A DNA stretch of 64,000 nt from Ustilaginoidea virens (taxonomy: Eukaryota; Ascomycota; Sordariomycetes; Hypocreales; Clavicipitaceae). The notes under the pieces were generated by a model that saw nothing but the letters and a program-made list of their open reading frames with translations, searched no databases and was not told where the DNA came from. The stretch spans positions 1,984,001 through 2,048,000 of the forward strand of contig NC_057317.1 in assembly GCF_000687475.1 (NCBI RefSeq). The letters are read 5' to 3'. Made by a program: the position numbers and the translations under genes. Positions within the stretch are counted from its first letter, which is position 1. Each line of letters opens with the position of its first letter. Below, one piece after another: positions 47,001 to 59,362 of this stretch.

Positions 47001-49845
47001 ATGGGTATAACCAGCTACTTCAAAGCTGGCAAGAAACCCGACGCCGCCGCCGCTCCCGAAACACAAACCGACAGCGGCGTTTGGCGGCCAAACCGTAGCC
47101 AGCAGCCCTCGGCTCTTTCTGAGAAACCTCCTTCGTTTCCGACCAATGGCAACGACATGGAACTGCAACCGCCCACGCCTCGATTCCAGTCGAGGCCTGG
47201 GTCGATATCTGGCCGGTCGACGCCATCCATTGCTGGAAGCTCCATGTTCCTTGACGACATCAAGCATGAGGTCATGGTCAACTACCTGTACCAACAACAG
47301 TGTTCTCAACTTTGGGTCAGTGACGGCTCCGGTGAAGTGGAGGGTGTTCTCCTCCGTAAAGTCCGGGGCCACTACATGGCATGCCCCCCTCAGCTGGGCA
47401 ACTCCCCCTTTGCCATGGCCTGCGCGGCAATGAACGTGCAGTGCGCCATGACGGTCAACTCTCGCGTCATCAAGACGTTCCTCCAGTGGTCGCCGGACGC
47501 AGTCGATGTGCCTCTGATGAACGGGTTGCGGGTCCAGATCCTGCCCACCATCGAGGATCTCCCGAGGGCGAGAAAACACCAGTTCGCCGCCTTCGTCGCG
47601 TCCGAGGGTCTGCTGATCGTGTGGGACGACGACCCCATGCACCTCCTTCAGCGTGCCAAGCTCATTGAGTCGGAGCTCATGGAGCTTGTGTGGAAGGCCG
47701 GCAACACGGATGACGAAGAGGACGAGAAAAGGGGCCCCGGCGCGGTGGAGGCCGAGATTGACGAGGAGAGCGGCGAGATCAAGCCGGAGAAGCGACCGGT
47801 CCACCTCCAGAACACCGTGCTGGTGTCTCTGACGCTCGTTCTCGTCACCGTTTCCCTGGGTGCCGCTTGGCGCGAGCTGGCCATTGAAGTGTCCGTCGAC
47901 GGCAACTTCACCAGGCTGGCGCTCGTTTCCCTCTTCCCCGTCCAGGTCTTCTTCACCCTCTTCTTCGCGCAGGTCATTGTCGGCTGCCTGGCGCAGATTT
48001 TCGGCCCGATTCGCCAGCTCACCATCAACTCCAAGTTCTACTCGGCGAGGCCGCCTCCCCGCCTGCAACGCTCCGTGCTCCCCCACATCACCATCCAGTG
48101 CCCCGTCTACAAGGAAGGCCTGCAGGGCGTCATCATCCCCACCGTCAAGTCCATCAAGCAAGCCATGTCCACGTACGAGCTCCAGGGTGGTTCGGCCAAC
48201 ATGTTCGTTAACGACGACGGCCTGCAGCTCGTCTCGGAAGAGGATCGTCGGGCCCGCATCGAGTTCTACGCCGACAACAGCATCGGCTGGGTGGCTCGTC
48301 CCAAGCACGGCGAGAACGGGTTCACGAGAAAGGGCAAGTTCAAGAAGGCTTCCAACATGAACTTTGCCCTCATGATCTCGTGCAGGGTCGAGGAGAAGCT
48401 GCAAGCCATCGCCAGGCACCCCGAGTGGAGCCAGCATGACGAGGCGCAGGCGTACGAGCAGGCTCTCAAGGAGGTGCTCGAGGAGGACGGCCGCGCCTGG
48501 GCCGACGGCAACATTCGCGTGGGCGACTACATCCTCCTGATCGACTCGGACACGCGCGTTCCTGCCGACTGCTTCCTCGACGCCGTGTCCGAGATGGAGC
48601 AGTCGCCCGACGTGGGCATCATGCAGTTCTCCTCGGGCGTCATGCAGGTCGTCCACACCTACTTTGAGAACGGCATCACCTTCTTCACCAATCTCATCTA
48701 CTCGGCCATCCGATACACCGTCTCCAACGGGGACGTCGCTCCGTTTGTGGGTCACAACGCCATCCTTCGCTGGTCCGCCATCCAGCAAGTGTCTTACCAG
48801 GACGAGGACGGATACGACAAGTTCTGGTCCGAGAGCCACGTGTCCGAAGACTTTGACATGTCGCTTCGTCTGCAGTGCAGCGGCTACATCATCCGGCTGG
48901 CCGCATGGGCCGGCGAAGGGTTCAAGGAGGGCGTGTCCCTGACCGTGTACGACGAGCTCGCGCGGTGGGAGAAGTACGCCTACGGCTGCAACGAACTTCT
49001 CTTCCACCCCGTCCGCACCTGGCTCTGGCGCGGCCCGTTCACCCCGCTGTTCCGCCGGTTCCTCTTCTCCAACATCCGGTTCACCTCCAAGGTGACGGTC
49101 ATTTCCTACATCGGGACGTACTACGCCATTGGGGCGGCCTGGATCATGACGGCCGCCAACTACTTCTTGATGGGCTGGTTCAACGGATACCTGGACAAGT
49201 ACTATGTCGACTCGTGGAAGGTTTGGTTCTCCATCATCCTGGTTTTCAACGGTCTCGGGAACATTGCGCTTGCGGTGATGCGGTACCGTGTCGGGGAGCG
49301 CAGCCTCCTGCACGCGCTCTTTGAAAACTTCAAGTGGACCATCATGTTGGCCATCTTCCTGGGCGGCCTGTCTCTGCACGTCAGCCAGGCTCTGCTGGCT
49401 CACATGTTTGAGGTTGACATGACCTGGGGCGCGACGAGCAAGGAAGCCGAGTTTTCAAACTTTTTCATTGAAGTGCCCAAGGTTTTGAAGAAGGTGAGTG
49501 CGCAAGATTGGCAGGTTTTTTTTTTTTTTGGCCGCGGCAAACTCGACAAAGCCAAGCCCCTTTTACACCCACTTTTTTTTCTTTTTTTCTTTTTTTTTCT
49601 TTCTTTTTTTTTTCAAAGCAACACCCGAATGCTAACAGGGCCGGCCGCCCGTCTAGTTCAAATTCTCCATTCTATTCGCGCTCGTCTCCATTGCCGGCAT
49701 CGTCATCCTGGCCGTTGCTCCATTCGTTCCCTACGACTGGCGTATCACCGACTTTGTGGCGATACTTCCGATGGCCACCGTCGCTGCCAGCCACTTCCTC
49801 CTCCCGTTAGCGTTGAACCCTGCTCTGATGACATTTTCATGGTAA
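47001..49845 (+). CDS. gt2: Family 2 glycosyltransferase (ZtGT2/FgGT2-type, hyphal growth)
   Basis: Two exons: 47001-49493 and 49657-49845, giving 893 residues. The 163-nt intron has GTGAGT, a GCTAAC branch and TAG; it carries T-rich tracts. The N-terminal 75 residues are disordered. A conserved region follows (VNYLYQQQC, GVLLRK, CAMTVNSRVIKTFLQWSP, KHQFAAFVASEGLLIVWDDD). Membrane spans near VLVSLTLVLVTVSLGAAW and VQVFFTLFFAQVIVGCL precede the GT2 catalytic domain. Its motifs are FVNDDGLQ, LIDSDTRVPAD (DxD-like), VSEDFDM and ELARWEKY (in place of QxxRW). A C-terminal membrane cluster includes exon 2 (SILFALVSIAGIVILAVAPFV). The architecture matches the fungal GT2 proteins known to be needed for hyphal growth on solid surfaces and virulence of plant pathogens. 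The polysaccharide product is not established. Confidence 0.9.
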
Positions 49846-50994
49846 ATACCAAGGACAAGGCCTCTCGAGGAGTTTGGCTTCCTCGGGCGGTCTCGACCTG
49901 TCGATGAGAAACTCTGAATATAATGATGCATTGTCTCGGCTTGAATATAGACGGTCCAGGAGTTTTGTCCCTTTATTTGTTTTATTTGCTTTTTTTCCCC
50001 TTTTGGCAATATCACGCTTCATGACCACATGGCTGGCCACCAGGTACTCCCTGCCACGTACTCTATTGCAAAAACGGCGTTGGGTCGCTTTGCATGGCTT
50101 TTTCTTCCTCATTTTTTTCTGTTTCCGTTTCTGTCTTTTTTTTTCTAAACTGTCCCCGATGCGGGAACATTGTATCTAATACGGACTGGTTGAACGGCAT
50201 ACATAATCGCGGAGGCATGGTGGATAACGCATTTCATTCAGCAACCTAGACAGTCCACGCCATGCGTGCAGCGTAACGAACATGCCGTGCCGGGCTAAAG
50301 GCAAGCTTTTCTTTTCTTTTTTCTTCTTCTTCATCCTCTTCTTTCCGCAGAGCTCTCTGGTCAAGGTGCTCGCAGGAAGGAAGCAATTGGTCTGGAGATG
50401 GGCCTGCAGACGGACTTTGGCTGCCAGCGACGGACGGGAAAGCGCAGTCTGTGGCCTCGCGGCAGCGTGTTTTGAAGCCGAGTACGGAGTAGTGGTGAGA
50501 CGGGGTCGGCTGGGGAGCTGAGCCCACGCCGGCGCATCACTCGAGAGTGTAAAAGTGGTGGAATTTTTTGCCGACCCAAACGCCTCTATGTCTTGTCTAC
50601 CCAATGTACGTTTCTAGCGTCTAGCATCTTGCGTCTAGCATCTTGCGTCTTGCGTCTTGCATCCAGCATCTAGCATCCAGCATCTAGCATCCGGCATCTT
50701 GCATCTTGCATCCAGTATCCAGCATCTTGTATCCAGCATCCAGCATCCAGCATCTTGCATCCAGTATCCAGCATCTTGCATCTTGCATCCAGCACCCAGC
50801 ATCTTGCATCCAGCATCCAGCATCTTGCATCCAGCATCTTGCATCCAGCATCCATATCCAGCATCTAGTGTCCAGCATCTGGCATCCACCACCCAGCATC
50901 TATTCCGGCGGTTCCATCCCAGCCGCGCACGAAGCACACGCTCACCACCAGACTGAAAAAAAAAACCACCGCGAGACGTCAGCCGAAACGTCGG
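49846..50994. other. Convergent 3' flanks with a minisatellite
   Basis: This lies between the GT2 stop (+) and the New1/Elf1 stop (-). It has T-rich stretches near 50105-50145 and 50308-50335, a TACGGAGTA at 50483-50491, and the minisatellite listed next. No gene is seen. Confidence 0.55.
50615..50905. repeat. CATCCAGCAT/CATCTTG minisatellite
   Basis: About 290 bp of imperfect tandem units alternate CATCCAG, CATCTTG, CATCTAG and CATCCAGTAT. Units are 7-10 bp with variable order and no spacers. All frames remain open, so false repetitive proteins appear on both strands. Confidence 0.9.
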
Positions 50995-52529
50995 CTAGGC
51001 CTCGTCGTCGTCCGTGTCCGGGGGGTGCGGCGTGCCCTTGGGGCTGTTGAGCCACTCAATGTGGCGCAGGCGGCGGCGCACCTCGCGCTCCTTGAGCTCC
51101 TTCTTGGTCATCTTGCGCTTCCGCCTGGCCTTGAAGCGCATGTCGGCGTTGTTGTCCTCGGCGCCCGAGTTGACGGCGCTGCTGACGACGGAGCTGGCGG
51201 CGGTGCTGGCGACGGCGCTCCCCGGGCGCGAGTCGTCGAAGCGGTCGAGCGCGACGGCGGCGGCGCCGCGGTGGGCGACGCGGCCGTCGCTGACGAGCCA
51301 CTGCTCCGAGCAGAGGGCGCCGACAAACTCCTCGTTGTGGGAGATGAGCATGACGCCGCCGCGGAACTCGCGGATCGCCACGGCCAGCCCGCCCAGCGAG
51401 TCGCGGTCCAGGAAGTTGGTCGGCTCGTCGAGCACCAGCAGGTGCGGGTTGTTCCACATGGCGCCCGCGATGACCACCTTGACCTTTTGCCCGCCCGACA
51501 GGGAGCCGATCTCGTTGTGGTTGGCAATGTCCGGGTCCAGGCCCAGGTCCTCAAAGTGCTTCGAGATGACGGACGGCTGCAGCTCGCGGTAGCCCAGGCC
51601 CTCGCGGGAGGCTTCGTGGTCGTCAAACTCCTGGACGAGCTTGTCGAAGCCGAGCTCGAGGAGCGTCTCGCGCGAGATTTGGTTGTTGTGCTTGGGCAGG
51701 AGCCCGCGCCATTTGCTGCGGGGGAAATGAGACTCATCGCACCAGGGCTGGGGGGGGGGGGGGGGGGGGGGGAAGGGGGAGAGAGAGAGGGGGGAAAGCT
51801 TACACTTCGTACTGAAACGTCTTCTTGTACTTTTGACGCCCCACCAGAGCCTCAATCTGCTTGGCAGACTTGCCGTCCTTCATGTCGATCCACTTGTCCA
51901 TCTGCTGGCGGTCCTTGTCGGACAGCGCGCGCGTCTGCTTCATGTGCACCTCGCGGTCGTCGCCGTTGGCGTAGCGCCACTGCAGGTACTGGTTGGGCGT
52001 CTTCTCCAGGTGCATCTCGACGTGCTCCAGGGCGTGCTGCTTGATGTAGCCGATGCGCAGGTTGGGGTGCTTCTCCACCTTGCCGGCGGTGGGCACCACC
52101 TCCCCCGTGAGCAGCTTGATGAGGGTACTCTTGCCGGCCCCGTTGGGCCCGATGACGGCGACGCGCGACGACAGCGTCAGCTGGCACGAGACGTCGGACA
52201 GGGAGGGCTTGCTGGCCGAGGGGTACGTGTACGACGCGTTGGTCATGCGGATGATGGCCCGCGTCTGCGACTTGACCCCGGTCAGGATGCCGGGCGGCGG
52301 GAACTTGAACTGCACGTTGGACGCCGACAGGGTGTAGTAGGCCTTGGCCTCGGGCCGGGCCCGCACAAAGGCGGCCAGGTTGCCCCGGTAGCAGGCGAGC
52401 TTCTTGTTGGGCTCGTAGTGGTAGATGTCGGTCGTGACGTTGTCCAGGAAGCCCGAGTCGTGCGACACGATCAGGCTGGTGATGTCCGGGTGCGTCCTGA
52501 GGTAGTTCTCCAGCCAGGCAATGTTGGCC

Positions 52530-52560
<31 letters not shown>

Positions 52561-54415
52561 GCAGCACGTCGGCCCGCCTGAGCATGGCGCGCGCCAGGGC
52601 CAGCTTCATCTTCCACCCGCCCGAGAGGGAGCCGACCTTGTGGGACTGGCGGCCCTGCGGGCCCGGGGTGAAGCCGAACTCGGCCAGGACCTCGGAGATG
52701 TGCGCGTCGCCCTGCGGGCCAATCTCGGGGTCCTTGGCCACAAACTCGAGGATGGACATGTCGGCGTCCTCGCCCTGGTTGTGCTCGACGTAGCAGGTGC
52801 GCAGGACGTCCTGGGGCGGGAAGCCCTCGAGCTTGCCGTTGGCGATGGACCGCATGAGCGTCGACTTGCCGGCCCCGTTGCGCCCGCACAGGCCGTAGCG
52901 GTGGCCCTTGAGCAGGCGCAGGTTGGTGTGCGAGAGGAGCAGCATGCCGCCGTACGCCAGGGAGAAGTCGGCGTTGACAATCTCCACCTCGCCGTCGTCC
53001 TCCTTGTCGGCGACGCCGTACCGGCGCTCGTCCTCGTCAACGTACCGCTTCTGGACGGCGTCGCCCACCGCCTCGGCGGCTGCGGGGTTCCGCAGCAGGG
53101 GCCGCAGGTACGGCGCGACGCGGGCGGCGACGCGCTTGGTGAATCGGTAGTTGACGTCGGCCGCGACCATGTCGCCGACGTAGGCTCGGGCCAGCTTGTA
53201 AATCTCGGCAGCGCCGGCGGCGAGACCGCCGCTCCTCTCGACCTCCTGGTCCAGCACCGCGGCAACGTCTTGGGCGACCGTCAGGGCCACGACTTCCTCG
53301 TCGTTGGCCATGGCCTTTTCCATGACGGCTAGCGCCCTCTCGGCTATGTCCCGGACCTCGGGAAGCGAGGCGCGGTCCGCGACGGCCTTGATGCCCGGCG
53401 ACAGCTTGGGCAGGAAGGTCCGCGCCTCGATGGGGTCGTGGACGAGCTTGGTCAGGTTCTCGGTGATGACGCAGGTCTGGCGCAGCACCTCTTGCGCCGT
53501 GTTGGGCGAGTTGAGCGATCGCTCGAGAAAGGGCGTCAGCAGGGCCAGGACGGGCGAGGTGACGACGGCCACAAAGGTGGTCTGCGACAGGGCGTGGATG
53601 GCCTTCTGCGTAGACTGCGCCGAGGGGTGCTGCATGGTCTCGACGAGCAGGGGGATTCGGGGAGCCACGTCGTCGTTGGAGAGCAGGCCGGTCAGGGCGT
53701 TCATGGTCTGCACGGCCTGCTTCTCGACCTCGGCCTTGAGGTCGTGCATGCCGCCCTCGACAATGGGGATCAAGCCGGCCAGCTTGGCGCCCATGGCCTC
53801 GCGGAGGACGTCCTTGCCGACGGCTTCCTCCTTGCTGCCGCCGATGGCCGGCTTGGCCCTGTCGGCCATTCTCTGCAGCAGCCTGTACGCGCCCACGGTG
53901 CCCTGCCACTTGCCCGTCCTCCTGCCCAGGTAGGCGCACAGGACGGGCAGCAGGCCGGTGACGAGGGCCTCGGCGCCCAGGTTGCCGAACAGGGCGTCGA
54001 GGCCGTACTGGGAGGCCTCGCGCACGACTGCGCCCTTGTCGGCCAGGGCGTCGAGCGCGCACGGGACCAGGCCATCCTCCTGGCAGAGCAGCACGACCTC
54101 GGAGACGCGCTGCCTCGGGGGGAACCGCTCAAAGATGGCGCCGAGCAGGTTCTGGCCGCCCTCTCTCCGCAGCCCGTCCTTCTTGTCGGCGGCGGCCTTT
54201 TTGATCTCGGCAACGACGCCGTACTGGCGCAGGCCGGCGTAGCCGACCGAGTTGAGCAAGAGCTCGCACAGGCCGTAGCTGGCATCGACCGAGGCGGCAG
54301 AGGTTTGGGCCGTGAAGATGGTGGTGAGGAAGTGCGAGACGTCGTCCTGCGACGGCGGGGGGGCGGCGTCCTGGGACACCGCGGTCGGCAGGGACGCGGA
54401 CACGGGATGAGGCAT
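50995..54415 (-). CDS. new1: eEF3-family ABC-F ATPase, New1/Elf1 type
   Basis: Two exons: 54415-51804 and 51715-50995, giving 1110 residues. The join restores KTFQYEV-KWRGLLPKHN. Order: about 470 residues of HEAT-like repeats, then NBD1 with Walker A GRNGAGKST, signature LSGGWKMKLALARAM and LLLDEPTNHLD. NBD2 follows with Walker A GPNGAGKST, a chromodomain-like insert (QYEVKWRG through EFDDHEASREGLGYRELQPSV), signature LSGGQKVKVV and LVLDEPTNFLD. A Lys/Arg-rich tail (KARRKRKMTKKELKEREVRRRLR) ends the protein. The insert matches New1/Elf1 proteins rather than canonical eEF3, whose insert differs. New1 acts on ribosomes in termination and recycling; S. pombe Elf1 was linked to mRNA export. The intron carries a long poly-C tract on the coding strand. 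A second gene for true eEF3 is expected elsewhere. Confidence 0.9.
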
Positions 54416-55260
54416 CGTGGGGTTGGGATGAGGGCTGTTTTTTTTTGGGGGGGGGGCGATCAGACGCCGCTTTGCGGTCCCTGTTTCCTTCCCCCTTTGT
54501 TCTTTGTTTGCTTTCCGCTTTCCGCTTTCCGCTTTCCGGTTTTCGGGAGGTCGGGGGGTTGTCGATGCAAGCCAAGGGAAGAGGAGAAAGATCGCAGACC
54601 CCGGGCATGTCCAGAGAAAAGTTTCAATTTTGCCGGGAAAAAGACCAGATAAGCCTGGGCGGCTTGCTGACCGATGGAACTCTGCTGGTTGGCGGTTTTT
54701 TTTTTTTTTTTTTTTTTTTTTTTCTCCTTCCTTCCCCTTCTGCCCATGCCCCGCCTTTTGTTATTGGTTACGGCGCATCTTATCTTATCGACACGTTGGC
54801 CGCGATAAGAAAACAACCCACTTGCCCAGGTACGTACCGACCCACCAGACTTCTTTCCTCTCAGGTTTTTTTTCTTTTTTTTCTTTTTTTTTTTCCCGGT
54901 CCGGTCGGTCAGTCAGTCGTCGTCGCCCGCCTCGGAACATTAATCAGTATTAATCCTGAAACAACATGTCAACATATCAACATATCAACCATAGATGGGT
55001 ACCTAGGTAGGTAGTCGCATGCCTCGCCTCCGGAAACCATGTGCGATTAACTTTATACATTATGTGCTTTTATCTTCCATCTTACAAGCTTTGCCAGCGG
55101 CGCCAAAATGTTCTTACATGGTTCGGTCCCCATGAATCTCCAAAAGTGATGCTCTGAAAGTAGTCGTCGACCAGGGGGAAAACACACAAAAAAAAAAAAA
55201 AAAAGAGACAAAAGTGTACGGGAGAAGCTCAAGGCGTGGAGGGTATATAATGAATAAGAG

Positions 55261-55324
<64 letters not shown>

Positions 55325-55616
55325 AAAGAAAGCAACAAGAGAAGCCTCCCATGCCTCGGACAACTGCATCGTAACTCAACTGCCACCCGCGTCTTTTTTT
55401 TCTTCGTCATTTGCTCTTTCGCGAGCCAAACAACACGAAAAGAGAACAAAGAAAAATTAACCGTTAAAGATCACGCTTTGTCGTCTCCTTGCTGCTGGTG
55501 GCGCGCAAGGAGCACAAGAAAAGTGTTGATTAGCACAAGCAAGCGTCAGCCACGCCGAGACTGGCAAGAACATACGATCCCGCCTTGAGCGTCACAAGAT
55601 TGGGGAGGGGTAAAAG

Positions 55617-55661
<45 letters not shown>

Positions 55662-55702
55662 AGATTATGGCGCACAAGGTGCAGTGCGCGAGCCGGCTCT
55701 CG
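54416..55702. other. Intergenic between New1/Elf1 and Erf2 genes
   Basis: Both neighbours are on the minus strand, so this holds the New1/Elf1 promoter and the Erf2 3' flank. Poly-T lies near 54699-54723, a 56-nt poly-A at 55265-55320 and a 38-nt poly-A near 55617-55656, just past the Erf2 stop. A GGTACCTAGGTAGGTAG element lies near 54998-55014. Confidence 0.55.
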
Positions 55703-57799
55703 TCAACGACTTTGTGCCCGCAACTCGGCTGGCCCTTGGAAGCCTGCGGCTGTTGATGATGGCACCGAGTCGAGTTCGAGTCCCTGAGAATTCTTCCGTC
55801 TTCGCTGCGCATGGTGGGCACCGAGGCGCTGATCACCCGCCTTGTACTTGCTCTTGAATTGGTAGTAAGACGGTGATCGGGGGCGGCCAAGCACGGCAAT
55901 CAGGTTCTTTAGCCAACCCCCTTGGTTGTACGCCCGGAACCGCTCCTTCTTGGCGAACTTGTGCGAGTTGATGTACTCGCGAGTGGTTTCTCCGCGTGCC
56001 ATGAGGAACAAATGGTAGCCCATAAGGCCGCCGGGATAGATAAATGACAAGGCTCCGAGGATAACCAAAGCAAAGGGCACTCGGAAATGATCGACTGCCT
56101 CCCAGAAAGACAGTCCCTCGCGCCGCGTGTATACCAGGATCTGCGTCAAGCTGGCGCCGATCAGGTATGCGGCTAGCAATGTTCCCGACGTGACAAATGT
56201 GAAGAAATAGCGATAGTTTCGTTTACCCACGCAATTGTTGAGCCAAACGCAATGATGATCGTGGCCCTCTACGCAGTTGTCGCACAGGCGGCAATGGTGA
56301 GCACGGGGTGGACGCCAGATGTTGCAAGTCCGGCAGTGCTTGATCGGAACTTCCATAGCTGCTGCGGATGATTCGGCTGACTTGACCAATGTCCAATCAT
56401 TGGTGGGGGGACTCAGACGAAGAGCATCGTCAAAATCCGGGGGGGGGAACTGATGCAAATTTCGGGGCAAGATCTGATGAAGAAGAAAAGAAAAGAAAGA
56501 AAAGGCCTGCGTCAGAAACGTGAAAGACAAGTAGACGTTGGGGGAAGGGGAGGAGGGACTCAAACTTACACCCGGATCTGACAAGGAAGCATGGATAAAG
56601 GAGGATAAGCAGATATAAGCCAGATAGGCAAACGAAATGGGAATGGCCGGTGATATGTTTTGCCACAGCCAAGGGGCCTCAAACCCAAAGAAAAGGGCGC
56701 ACGGAAGGACGACGAACAGGCCCGTGGCGATGTTGATCGGGGTGTGCCTGGTGTTTTGCCACCGGCCCCCCAGGCAAAAGACGGTGTTTCCGTCAAAGTA
56801 CTGGTGCACGCGACCGACACTCTTTCCGGCCGGTTGCGCCGCCGGGGGCTTGGGCCTCGAGTGCGATTCTGCTGGGGGAAATGGAGGCGACGAGGCCCTC
56901 GACGAAAGTTTCTCGGCGCCGTCGGTGCTCCGGTTTTCGCTCCCCTGTGCTGATTCGATTCTTCCGGGAAGAAGAAAGTTTGAGCGAAACGATCTTGGGG
57001 ATTTGATCGGGCTGGCAAGATTGGCGTGGTCCCTAAAGGTCCTATCCACCATCGTGTCCGGGTTTCTCTCCTGATCAGCCTTTCCCTGCAACAGCCGGGC
57101 ACGATCCGACAGACTGCCTGCTGGGTAGTGGCCGGCAGTCGGGCTTGCGGTAGCGGTGATGCGATCGGCGGTTCCTTGGTCCGTGACTTCGGTGCCTCGG
57201 GATGGGGGAACGCGCAAGCTGCCTGACCCACTCAACTCTCGTTTCAAAAAGGCGATATTCTGCATGGTGTTGTCGCTTATCGGCCCATCGATGACGCTCC
57301 CGCCAGCATCCGTCTGATCATCGTCAAGGGTAGCGGTAGCTCGCGGCTGGAGCTGCTGGTTCGCGGGAACTGGTCGAACAAGACCAGCGCCTCGCTGTGC
57401 TTGGAGTTTCTGAGAGCTCATCGGCCGGAAGAAGGCTCCTGGGGTCAGCAAGGGGACGTGGCTACGGGATGTCAGACTTGGTGCTTGCCGCGCGGTGGTC
57501 GTGCTAGCATTACTCGCCCGCTTCGCCTGGACGCCCAAAATCGAGCCTTTTTGTCCAGGCTGCGGTTGTCCGTGGGATGAGGTACCAGTCCTGGCAGTGG
57601 CAGGTCGTGATCCGGCATCCACAGGTTTGTCGCGACCGGAGGCGCCTCCCCCACCTCCGTCATCGGTCGCCATGTCCAAGTCCGTCATGCGGGAAGACGT
57701 GACACCCGGTGGCCGACTACCCCCCGTCCATCGGGAGTCAGGCTCGCCACTGTTGCCGCCGGGAAACACAGGCTCGACAGCCTTGCCCTGCGAGTCCAT
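55703..57799 (-). CDS. erf2: DHHC palmitoyltransferase Erf2
   Basis: Two exons: 57799-56570 and 56473-55703, giving about 666 residues. The intron (96 nt, donor GTAAGT at 56569, acceptor CATCAG) is a multiple of three and leaves the frame open, but removing it restores SDPG-ILPRNLHQFPPPDF, the family sequence. Residues 1 to about 330 are disordered and Ser/Pro-rich. Two membrane spans follow. The cysteine-rich DHHC domain contains HCRTCNIWRPPRAHHCRLCDNCVE and then GHDHHCVWLNNCVG with the catalytic Cys. Two more spans and TTREYINSHK (TTxE motif) lie after it. Erf2 with Erf4 palmitoylates Ras at the ER. The start is the first Met of the frame; the N-terminus could begin later. Confidence 0.92.
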   Translation of the reverse strand: MDSQGKAVEPVFPGGNSGEPDSRWTGGSRPPGVTSSRMTDLDMATDDGGGGGASGRDKPVDAGSRPATARTGTSSHGQPQPGQKGSILGVQAKRASNASTTTARQAPSLTSRSHVPLLTPGAFFRPMSSQKLQAQRGAGLVRPVPANQQLQPRATATLDDDQTDAGGSVIDGPISDNTMQNIAFLKRELSGSGSLRVPPSRGTEVTDQGTADRITATASPTAGHYPAGSLSDRARLLQGKADQERNPDTMVDRTFRDHANLASPIKSPRSFRSNFLLPGRIESAQGSENRSTDGAEKLSSRASSPPFPPAESHSRPKPPAAQPAGKSVGRVHQYFDGNTVFCLGGRWQNTRHTPINIATGLFVVLPCALFFGFEAPWLWQNISPAIPISFAYLAYICLSSFIHASLSDPGVSLSPSSPSPNVYLSFTFLTQAFSFFSFLLHQILPRNLHQFPPPDFDDALRLSPPTNDWTLVKSAESSAAAMEVPIKHCRTCNIWRPPRAHHCRLCDNCVEGHDHHCVWLNNCVGKRNYRYFFTFVTSGTLLAAYLIGASLTQILVYTRREGLSFWEAVDHFRVPFALVILGALSFIYPGGLMGYHLFLMARGETTREYINSHKFAKKERFRAYNQGGWLKNLIAVLGRPRSPSYYQFKSKYKAGDQRLGAHHAQRRRKNSQGLELDSVPSSTAAGFQGPAELRAQSR

Positions 57800-59362
57800 G
57801 ACTTTCCAAGTCTCAAAAATCGTAACGTGCGGCTGATTGGCGCTATAACATGACCGATTCTCCCAGGTGAAGTTGAAAAAAAAAAGAGAAAAAAAGAAAA
57901 GAAAAGGAAGAAATTAGCCACTTTTGGGGATCAATCTAGGTTCGGATACGAAGATGTCCGAGACGGTCGTTGCTGCCGCTGTACAACTCGAGCGGAGCGA
58001 TGCCTTCAGCTACAGAAGAGACGTCGCAGCCCCACGGAGCCTTTGTAGCACGGCAGATTTGCACAGCAGCGCTATGCTGCGGTGGCGCTTGTCTCGACTG
58101 GGAGGTAGGTAAGAAGGAAGTCGAGTGAGGAGTCGGTCGCTGCCTCGACTGCGTAGGCAAGTCGAGTGAGAGGAGTCGGGTCGCGTGTCGCGAGAACAAA
58201 TGCTCAAACAAGAGCCTTAGGGTGTCCAGGTAGCAAGAGAAACAAGCAGCGTAGGAAGTATCGGAAAAGGAGTGGCGACGACGGCAAGGCTTTCGAGGTG
58301 ACACGGCACGTATAGGGCAAACAAGGAAATGAGGGCCAAGGCGATGCGATGCCTTTGTTCTTTTCTTTTTCTTTTTTTTTTCCTTTTTTTTTTTTCCCCT
58401 TGCCAAACGCAGAACCACACAGACCGAGGGCGGACTTGGTTTGGCCAGGTCGTGCTCTGATTCGTCGGCGCTCGACGGAAACCTTTCCAGCAAGCGCGGT
58501 GCATGCGCAGCTGCCTGCTATGTGACGGTTGGCCAGAAACCACGGCACTAACGGGAAGGTTGTTCTCTGGGTTGTCGAGATGGAGAACAAAAAGGAAAAA
58601 CAAGCCGCAGAAGCCGTGCTCTCAATGTGATTTGCGGGTTTACGGGAGGCAGTACGGAGTACGGAGTAAGTAGGCCTGGGCTTGGGGAAGTCGACCAAGA
58701 CACTTGCCAATGACCAGAAGAGGGAGCCGCCATCCATGTAAGGGGCTTAGTCGAGGGCCGCATGATCCCATCCGCTTCGCAGGCGCGAAGGGCCCGGCTG
58801 AGCTGCTTTGCAATTGAAATTGCATTGTATCTGCCCAGGGCCTCAGGCAGTCAGGGTTTATCGATTCCCCCCCCCTCGCCTCTTGCTTGGTTGGTCCTTT
58901 CTGCTTAGCCGAAATGATTCCGAGATGAGGCCATTCACCCTTTCAATATCCACAATATATATCCAACGCCAAGCTCGTCGGCAATGGTCGCAATGGGCGC
59001 AATGGGCGCAATGGTCATGCAATTCCGTCAGGTAAAACAGCGACGCCTATGACTTCATCAAAATGAATTTGCTGGCGAATACCAGGCCCGACACCGTCGT
59101 AGCCTTCTGCCACCCCCCTTCGCCTCGAGCGCGCTCACGTGATGCCCTCCACATTGGCCAATGGCAACGCCTGCCCCCGGCGCTGGACGCTGGACGCTGG
59201 ACGCTGACCCGGCAAAGAAATTCCGACCACCCTTGACCTCGCAAGGCGGTTTTGCTTTCCACCCCATCGTCGTCCAAGCACTCAATCAACCTTTATACGT
59301 TACAAACGTTACAACTTCACTCTGCACCCACCTCCGAAAGCACGCCTCCAAAACAAAGACAA
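57800..59362. other. Divergent promoter region (Erf2 and small mitochondrial protein)
   Basis: No gene is supported. Contents include A-rich DNA near 57877-57912, T-rich DNA near 58358-58396, a GTACGGAGTACGGAGTA element at 58652-58668 and CAATGGGCG repeats near 58982-59015. Confidence 0.5.

Noticed and set aside
46914..49403. 829-codon minus-strand open frame opposite the GT2 gene
   Set aside because: It is a shadow of strong GC third-position bias in the sense gene. The sense strand has all GT2 motifs and coherent splicing.
50615..50905. CRISPR-like array
   Set aside because: Units are 7-10 bp, contiguous and variable with no unique spacers; it is a minisatellite in eukaryotic DNA.
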